A stretch of 64,000 bases of DNA from Siphonodentalium dalli. Taxonomy: Eukaryota; Mollusca; Scaphopoda; Gadilida; Siphonodentaliidae. The stretch lies in NCBI GenBank assembly GCA_032622095.1, contig CP136069.1, positions 15,982,450-16,046,449 on the forward strand, in the 5' to 3' direction. The notes under the pieces are model-generated. The model had not been told where the DNA came from. It searched no databases and saw only the letters and a list, made by a program, of their open reading frames with translations. Shown in pieces: positions 57,738 through 64,000 of this stretch. Positions within the stretch are counted from its first letter, which is position 1. The number at the start of each line of letters is the position of its first letter. The translations under genes were made by a program, and so were the position numbers.

Positions 57738-60084
57738 TTAATCACTGGCATCCAACTTAAGGTTAATCAGTCGGATAAAAGAGCAGAGTCTACGTAAGGA
57801 AATTACGTCTTTCAAATTAAGTATGTCGTCTAGAATATCAATAGTCGCGTGTTCTATACTTGTAAATTTCTTAAGCATGAACCGATTTCTAGCCTCATCT
57901 AAACATTCACATTCCATCAAATAATGCATTTCATCTCCAAGTTTATGGAACAGGGGACACAGTCTACGAAGTACAGTTGTTTCGTTACAACGTCCTTTCT
58001 CTATTGGCAGATGGTGGTTACTAGTTCGGAATTAACAGAGAGTTATTCTATTCTTTGTATCCAAACAGTTCAGGTATCTTTCGAAATGTATGTCATGTTT
58101 AAAAATCTTATAAGTGTTGCCTCTGCTAGAATTTTCTATATCAGATAACCAGATGGTTCGGAATTTACTATTTAAACTGCATTTGAAATATGGTGTTAAT
58201 TTTTCTGGACATGAAATATTCTCCATGTTCCACAGATGAATCTGTCCACAATCTGTTAGGATGTTCTTTATTTTTTCTATCCACTGAAATTTCACTGACG
58301 AAGCATCGCATACTTTCAGGGATAGTAAATACAAAAGTTTGCAAAATCTGTTCTGGTTCATATTCTTAATTTTCATCCAATATTTCACAATACGCAAGTT
58401 GATTGTGTATTCAATAGGCAGCCTACCGCTCGCCATATAACATATAATTGGGGGTAGACGACCTCAGATGGAGAACATGTCTTATAAATGTTCTGTGTAT
58501 AACTTCAAACATATCATTATTCCCTGACCCCCCATACCTCGCAACAATACAGCATGATTGGCAACACTTGTGCGTCAAACAATTCAAAGTTATTTTTAAT
58601 TGACAAGCAGTGTGTTCTCGATTTTGAAATAATGGAATACATTGACTTAGTTGCTTTATTCAGCAAAGTCTTTTTTGCACCCGAGTACGACCCTGATTTT
58701 GTATGAATAATTCCAAGATAGTTAAAGTTCTTGACTACTTCAATTTTCTGACCTTTGTATGTAAATGTCCTATTTTTAGGCAAGCTTCGTTTAGAAATCA
58801 ACAGTATCTTGGTTTTCTCAATGTTGACATTTAACTTCCACTTCTCGCAATACCTTTGAAAGCTACTAAGTGCTTTCTGCAAATGTAACCGTGTTTCAGC
58901 CATAAGTACGGTGTCATCTGCGTATAAAATAATGAATAGTTTGACATATGTCTGCAAATGGGTTTCTATATCCCGTGACATTTTGGACAAACCTCGGAGA
59001 CCGTCCGAGTTGAGAAAATCCTCAAGATCATTTAGGTAAAGTGAAAAAAGCAGGGGGGTGATAGGTTTTCGCCTTGTCGCACGCCAGACAAACATGGGAA
59101 ACAATCGGATGTTGTATTACCCATACGAACTTTCCACTTAATGTTTGTGTACATGTTTCTAACAACCGCGAGTAGCTTTCCGTTTACGCCATTACTCAGG
59201 AGTTTGTGCCATAGCCCTTTCCTCCATACCTTATCAAATGCTTTCTCGAAATCAATGAATGCGCAATAAATATTCCTATTAAGTGCCTTTGTAATTTCCG
59301 TTAACATATGTAAAACAAATATGTTATCTGTTGTTGAATAACCTTTTCTAAAACCCGCCTGGTTCTCACGGATAACCTCATTTTCTTCAATATAAGAATA
59401 CAATCTATTCGAAAGAATCTTTGTAAACAATTTGCCAAAGCAGCTCAAAAGAGTGATAGGTCTATAGTGTTTTGGATCTCCCTTGTTACCTTTCTTCTTA
59501 TAGAGCGGAATGATAGTTCCAATTCCCCATATGTCTGGTACACAGCCTGATTCGAAAACTAAATTAAATGTTTTACAATATATGTCGATAAGGGTGTCAG
59601 AGGATGCCTTGATATATTCATTTTTAATTCCGTCATCGCCAGGGGACTTATTGTTTTTTAAACTCTTGATAGCTAACATGACTTCTTCTTTGTTTATTGG
59701 TCGATTTAGTTGGTCGTTTGTGTTACTTGTCTCAATGTTCATACATGTATCTAAGTCATCTGTGGTTGATTCAGAATTAAGTAATCGGAAATGTTCTTCA
59801 AATTTGTCTATGTCAACTGAGTTATTTGATACTATATCTCGCTTATTAAGTTTAGACCAGAATTTTCTTGAGTTTTCTATTTTTAGTTTTGATAATTCAC
59901 GTGTGATATTCTCCCTATGTATTGCTATTGCATTGTCCATTTCTCGTTTGTATCCCCTACTCATTTCAAGCATCAGTTGTCTTGAACTATTGTTTTGCTT
60001 TCGCTTGTGGTATCTCTTGGATTTACGGTATTCTTTACGCGCTTTCCAGCATGCCGAATTAAACCATGGTTTGTTATTCCTTTT
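57738..60084 (-). pseudogene. LINE ORF2: reverse transcriptase and C-terminal part, frame-broken
   Basis: Reverse-transcriptase blocks appear in order on the minus strand: KHYRPITLLSCFGKLFTKIL, QAGFRKGYSTTDN, motif A (AFIDFEKAFDKVWR), motif B (GVRQGENLSP), motif C with the catalytic pair (YADDTVLMAE), NIEKTKILL and FNYLG. After VWGVRE the C-terminal region continues in another frame (58,436-58,032), ending in a zinc-finger-like HYLMECECL near 57,920. The frame shifts at a run of six C/G (59,053-59,058) and again near another G run at about 58,530. It is continuous upstream with the endonuclease apart from one TGA at about 60,085. It is otherwise well preserved. I assign it only to APE-type non-LTR retrotransposons. 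Confidence 0.85.
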
Positions 60085-62701
60085 TCATGCTTTCGGCTTA
60101 CTACCTGGAGGTCCAAATGTGTCTTGTGACGATTTAAGAAGAACTTGTGTTATCCTGTCGACTATTTCATTTACTTCCCTGTTATTAGTTATAGATGATG
60201 GGCAACTGTTCAGCACATATCGCAATTCTGATATTTCCACGGGGTCGAGATTCCAAATAAACTCGGTTGTTTTGGATGGATCCCATTTATAGTTATGACA
60301 GGTATCAGATTCGTTGTTAGTTAATTCAGTAGGTGCGTCTATATGTATTGCTAATTCCGTTGAGATACTTTTATGCACGTCTGAAAATAATTTGTTTGCT
60401 TCTCCGACTATAAAATCTACGGCCATGGGTAGTGCATTTAGTGAACAAAGCGTGTAATCTAGAACAGATGCGTCACGACATGTATACGACCCGATTTTAC
60501 TATCTGTTCCCAATCTTCCATTCAATATTAACAAATCGTTATTATGACAACACTCAGTAGTTTTTTTACCAAAACCATTCGTCGTGTTGTCCATGTTATG
60601 CCTTTCTAATGGTAAACCACAGTTCTCGAGCACCATCTCGGCAGTTACGGAGTTATCGTAAGTACCAAAATCGTTGTCTTCATGGGGTATATAGTCTGGC
60701 TTTTGAGCCGTGCGAGCATTGAAATCGCCAGTTATGAAAATATTATCATACCGTTGTCTCATTTGTAAAATATCCGCGTCAATTTCATTAAAGGCTGAAC
60801 TCGATGAATATTTGGTTCCTTCTGGTGGAACATAAACAGCTCCCAATATAATTTTAACTCCCCGATGCTGTATTTATAACCAATGAATAAACTGACAATT
60901 TGTATTCAGTGTTTGTGTCGATGTGACCAAATAAGATTTTACGCCAATGATGATTCCGCCAGATTTGACGCGGGAAAGTTTCGTGCGATTTTTCATGTGC
61001 AGGACAAAGCCTGGTAGAACAAGACTATCGCAATCGTCTGTCTTAGTCTCCGATAGGCACATAATATCGTGATTATCACACATATTTTGGAATTCTGGAT
61101 AAGCCAGTTTTTTCTAACCCCACACACATTTAAACCTAGTATTCTAATGCCATGATTGTGGACATTATCGACATGATTCGTTGTTATTCCAGTCGGGTCA
61201 TTCATTTCATTATTACTCACGTTAGGATTAGAGTTATCCCCAAGTTCATGCCTATCGGTGTCGGGATTATCGCTATCACTATTTAAAGTTTCAACGGACC
61301 GTCGGTACTCCTCATTTTCCGGATATAGTGTCCCGTAAGCTTCATGCAATACTTCCGAAAAGTATGTTCTGAGTTGCCCCTTGTGGGGGTCGACCTCGGT
61401 GTTTTCAGTAAAGTTATGATCACAATCACCATTAATATCATTAACAAAGTCATCAGCAAAATCATCAACAAAATCATTCACAAAATTATCATTATTGTCT
61501 TCATTCTCATCGTATTCATTATCATCACCATTATCATCATCATCATCATTATCATCAGCATCATAATTGTAATCATCATCATCATCATCAACAACATCAA
61601 CATCATCATCATCATCTTCATCTTCATCACCGTAATCGTCATCATCAGCATAATCAACACCATACTCACCATTATCTTTGTCGACATTCTGAAACGTACC
61701 AGAAGTGCATCTAAGACAATTACATATAATATCACACAACGAATGATGCTCATTGCTCATTTGGTATTTATATATACTCTTAATCGGTTCATAATGCGGG
61801 TAGTTAATTATCCGCTGTCGTATCAGTTCATATTCATACCCGTCATGTTCATTAATAGTATTGGTATCTCTTTTGAATGTTTTCGCATTCCAAGTTGAAT
61901 TGTAATTACTAGAACGAAGTAATTCTGTACAAGTATGTTTACAAACACGTTTAGTATAATTACCATTATCAAAATCACCCATTCCATAATTAGAAGCACC
62001 CATAACATGACCAAAACCCTTAATATTTCTATCGCACTCATGAACCCTTGAGTTATAGCATTCTGTATGAATTTTTTTACAAGGATTATGGATGACGCAA
62101 CACCTCTCTTCAGTGAATGTGTTGTTACGTGCGTGACCATCGACGTAATTGGTAGCCTTATTATCACTCAAAACATCGCGACCATGTTTCCACAAAGGTG
62201 CAAAATATATGTCAGTTTCCAAATTGGGAACGTCACAATATAATATGTTAGGTCTATGAACGAACTCAGACATGCAATTAGCTCCGCTAGTCTTCTCGTA
62301 ATTCATATCATTTTCAAACGTTAACAGGTACGAATTTAACGCTACTCGAAAATCAATGTTATCTTGATCCAAAGCAATCATCTCACTCCTTTCGGTTTTC
62401 GCGTTAGACAGACACGTGTGAGTACATGACTGTTGGATGTCTGTATTAACAGACACAGTTAACTCGTGTGAATAATCTTGAATGTTAGTGTCACTCCCGT
62501 TAAGCACTGACGTGATTGGACGACAGTTAATCCACATGTTTCATCGTTAATGTGATCATTATCACTTATGTTCATAACCTGTGCTACAATAGTATTCAAA
62601 TGCATTTTCCCGATAGTAGCGTGCACCGTGCACTCACCAGTTTGTATTTCAGAATAATTACCATTCAAAGTCTGCGCATGTGTTGCATTGAGGTCGTTCA
62701 T
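60085..62701 (-). pseudogene. LINE ORF2: N-terminal acidic region and APE endonuclease, frame-broken
   Basis: It starts after ORF1 (MNDLNATHAQTL at 62,701) and shifts frame near 62,530. It then runs as a long polar region to about 61,080, with an extreme Asp/Asn stretch (61,450-61,680). The endonuclease follows: RILGLNVCG, a shift, MCLSETKTDD (catalytic Glu), a shift, YVPPEG, ITGDFNAR (Asp-Asn), LDYTLCS and FSDVHKSIS. The residues of an APE-like nuclease can be traced across three frames, so the enzyme is inactive as written. The frame ends GPPGSKPKA then TGA and reads on as KRNNKPWFNSACW in the reverse-transcriptase part. Confidence 0.82.
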
Positions 62702-62737
62702 AGCCCTATTTGGTATGATATGTGAAATACAATTACT

Positions 62738-63994
62738 TCATTTTTCAAATCTACCCGATTTGTTTTCGGGTGAAGTTGGTGTGAAGTTTTGAAATCTCTT
62801 GCGAGTGTTAAGTTGTTCAATGTCACTCTCCTGGTCGAGAACAATAGCTGTTTCAGCTAGTTTTTCAGACAGTTTCTCTGCTCCTTTCGGGCTAAGGTGT
62901 ACCCCTGATGAGCCGTCATCTTTGAAGAGCGACCTTACCAGATTACCGTCTTTTATGAAAAGTCGGTCATTGTCTACAAATGAAAAACCATCACACGAAT
63001 TGCAGTGGGTGGTTACGTAATTGTTCACTAAGTTTGCTGCAGCATTATGTGGTTGCTGTTTACCGCCTGTCAGTTTCCTTGATGGTATACTACATATATT
63101 TATACTAGCATTGGGGAAGCTATCTCGCAACCGTTTCTCTGCTTTGTTGAACCAGAATATAACTTGGTTGAAACAGTCTTCCGGTTTATTATCATGCTTG
63201 GTGTTCCTAGATATATCATTGGTTCCCAGATGAACAGTTAGGGATTTCACATTCACCGGATCAATCTGTGGTATTCGTATGGCTTTATCAATCAGTTTAT
63301 CCACATCCTCATAGGTTGCACCCGGTGTGAACATAATTCTCATGTTTGGTTTGTCGACCTTTGCGTGTCTGAGATTGCTCGCGCCAATCACGACCGAGTC
63401 AACCACAGGCGGTGTTAATTTACCCTTTATACCCGAACTCGATTGATGCTCACGCTCGCTTTGTACCGGTGGCCGCTCATAGCCGGTTTGTTGACGTGTT
63501 GGCCCGTGAGAATGAGTGTCACTCCCTGTGGCGGCGGGCGTCTTCTGATCTGTTGAGTGGTCATCTCCCGTGACCTGATTGGAGTTACGCTCGTTGTAGT
63601 AAGAGGTGTAATTATTTGGGTCAGACATGCGCTTTGGGCACGTGACCTCCCGGTGTCCTGTTAAGAAGCATCTTCGGCATGTGATTGGATTAGAACACGA
63701 CCTTGCGTCGTGTTGTTTACTAAAACATCTTGAGCACATGGAGTCGTCATATTGTGGGCGTGGCTTTGATGGACACGAGTCACCCCAATAATGTTGATTA
63801 TCACAGTGGTCGCAAGGCATCTTAGTTTTTATAGACTGTATTCTCACTTCGTAACCGTCGATCTGTATATACCGCGGGATATCCACACAGCTAGTTATCC
63901 CAATTGTTCTATTCCCATGTTCTACATAGTCAGCTTGCTCCCTCATTCTAACTCTTCTGTAGGATTCCGGGACTACATCTCCATATAGGGACAT
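62738..63994 (-). CDS. LINE ORF1: zinc knuckles plus SGNH-hydrolase-like domain (5' end at window edge)
   Basis: An open frame of 418 codons ends in a stop at 62,738. Residues 60-120 hold three Cys/His knuckles: a variant CDHCDNQHYWGDSC and two canonical C-x2-C-x4-H-x4-C (CSRCFSKQHDARSC, CRRCFLTGHREVTC). A Ser/Thr/Gln-rich linker follows. Residues about 205-370 look like a GDSL/SGNH hydrolase: VVIGASNLRH as block I and HLGTNDIS as block III. ORF1 proteins with a nucleic-acid-binding knuckle and an esterase-like domain are known in CR1-like LINEs, where they bind element RNA. The frame also runs open to the window edge, so the true start may lie outside. The intact frame contrasts with the broken ORF2. 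Confidence 0.85.
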   Translation of the reverse strand: MSLYGDVVPESYRRVRMREQADYVEHGNRTIGITSCVDIPRYIQIDGYEVRIQSIKTKMPCDHCDNQHYWGDSCPSKPRPQYDDSMCSRCFSKQHDARSCSNPITCRRCFLTGHREVTCPKRMSDPNNYTSYYNERNSNQVTGDDHSTDQKTPAATGSDTHSHGPTRQQTGYERPPVQSEREHQSSSGIKGKLTPPVVDSVVIGASNLRHAKVDKPNMRIMFTPGATYEDVDKLIDKAIRIPQIDPVNVKSLTVHLGTNDISRNTKHDNKPEDCFNQVIFWFNKAEKRLRDSFPNASINICSIPSRKLTGGKQQPHNAAANLVNNYVTTHCNSCDGFSFVDNDRLFIKDGNLVRSLFKDDGSSGVHLSPKGAEKLSEKLAETAIVLDQESDIEQLNTRKRFQNFTPTSPENKSGRFEK

Positions 63995-64000
63995 TGCATC

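Overview
This is eukaryotic, AT-rich DNA. It shows split genes with canonical GT/AG introns, non-LTR retrotransposons and dense small inverted-repeat transposons. It most likely comes from a marine invertebrate, and a lophotrochozoan (mollusc or brachiopod grade) is my best guess. That guess rests on general similarity of the repeats (a SINE-like tail near 57.0 kb, and a repeat near 17 kb ending in ACGGACGG and TATACCCCCC hairpin sequence) and on the extracellular-matrix character of the gene. No species can be named from the sequence alone.

The centre of the window is one large minus-strand gene read from right to left, with 15 coding exons between 54,566 and 2,912. Every exon I can delimit has splice sites on both sides, a length divisible by three, and phase-1 introns at both ends. 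Reading 5' to 3' they are: a Gly/Gln/Ser-rich exon (54.0-54.6 kb); a short Lys/Asp-rich exon (47.2 kb); a 784-codon glycine-rich exon (35.1-37.5 kb); a six-cysteine exon I do not recognise (28.4 kb); and eleven EGF-like exons (24.3, 23.4, 19.1, 15.8, 14.8, 11.4, 9.0, 7.4, 5.7, 3.6 and 2.9 kb). Joined, they give about 1,459 residues with neither a signal peptide nor a stop codon, so both gene ends lie outside what I can resolve. The last nine EGF exons follow a three-type pattern (types 3-1-2-3-1-2-3-1-2) made by tandem duplication of a three-exon cassette. Two cassettes differ by only about 2-4 percent in exons, and their introns are also duplicated, with different later insertions. The product looks like a secreted matrix protein: a stiff chain of mostly calcium-binding EGF modules after a very glycine-rich, partly collagen-like region.

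The rest is mobile DNA. The left edge (1-2.7 kb) holds a broken APE-type LINE whose ORF carries a 2A-like motif before the endonuclease. The right edge (57.2-64 kb) holds a nearly full-length LINE with zinc knuckles plus an SGNH-hydrolase domain in ORF1, then endonuclease and reverse transcriptase, broken by a few indels and one stop. Two LINE 3' fragments lie at 4.6-5.15 kb and 20.2-22.2 kb.

Introns hold at least a dozen families of foldback or TIR elements. The most striking has a perfect hairpin inside each terminal repeat (twin hairpin). Others appear to target TTAA and sit end to end sharing TTAA junctions, and one piggyBac-like MITE occurs twice in opposite orientation. Tandem arrays occur at 23.0 kb (30 bp), 38.1 kb (21 bp), 40.5-41.7 kb (about 148 bp), 47.5 kb (25 bp x 17) and 49.6-50.2 kb (45 bp x about 15). 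I saw no tRNA, rRNA or CRISPR locus.
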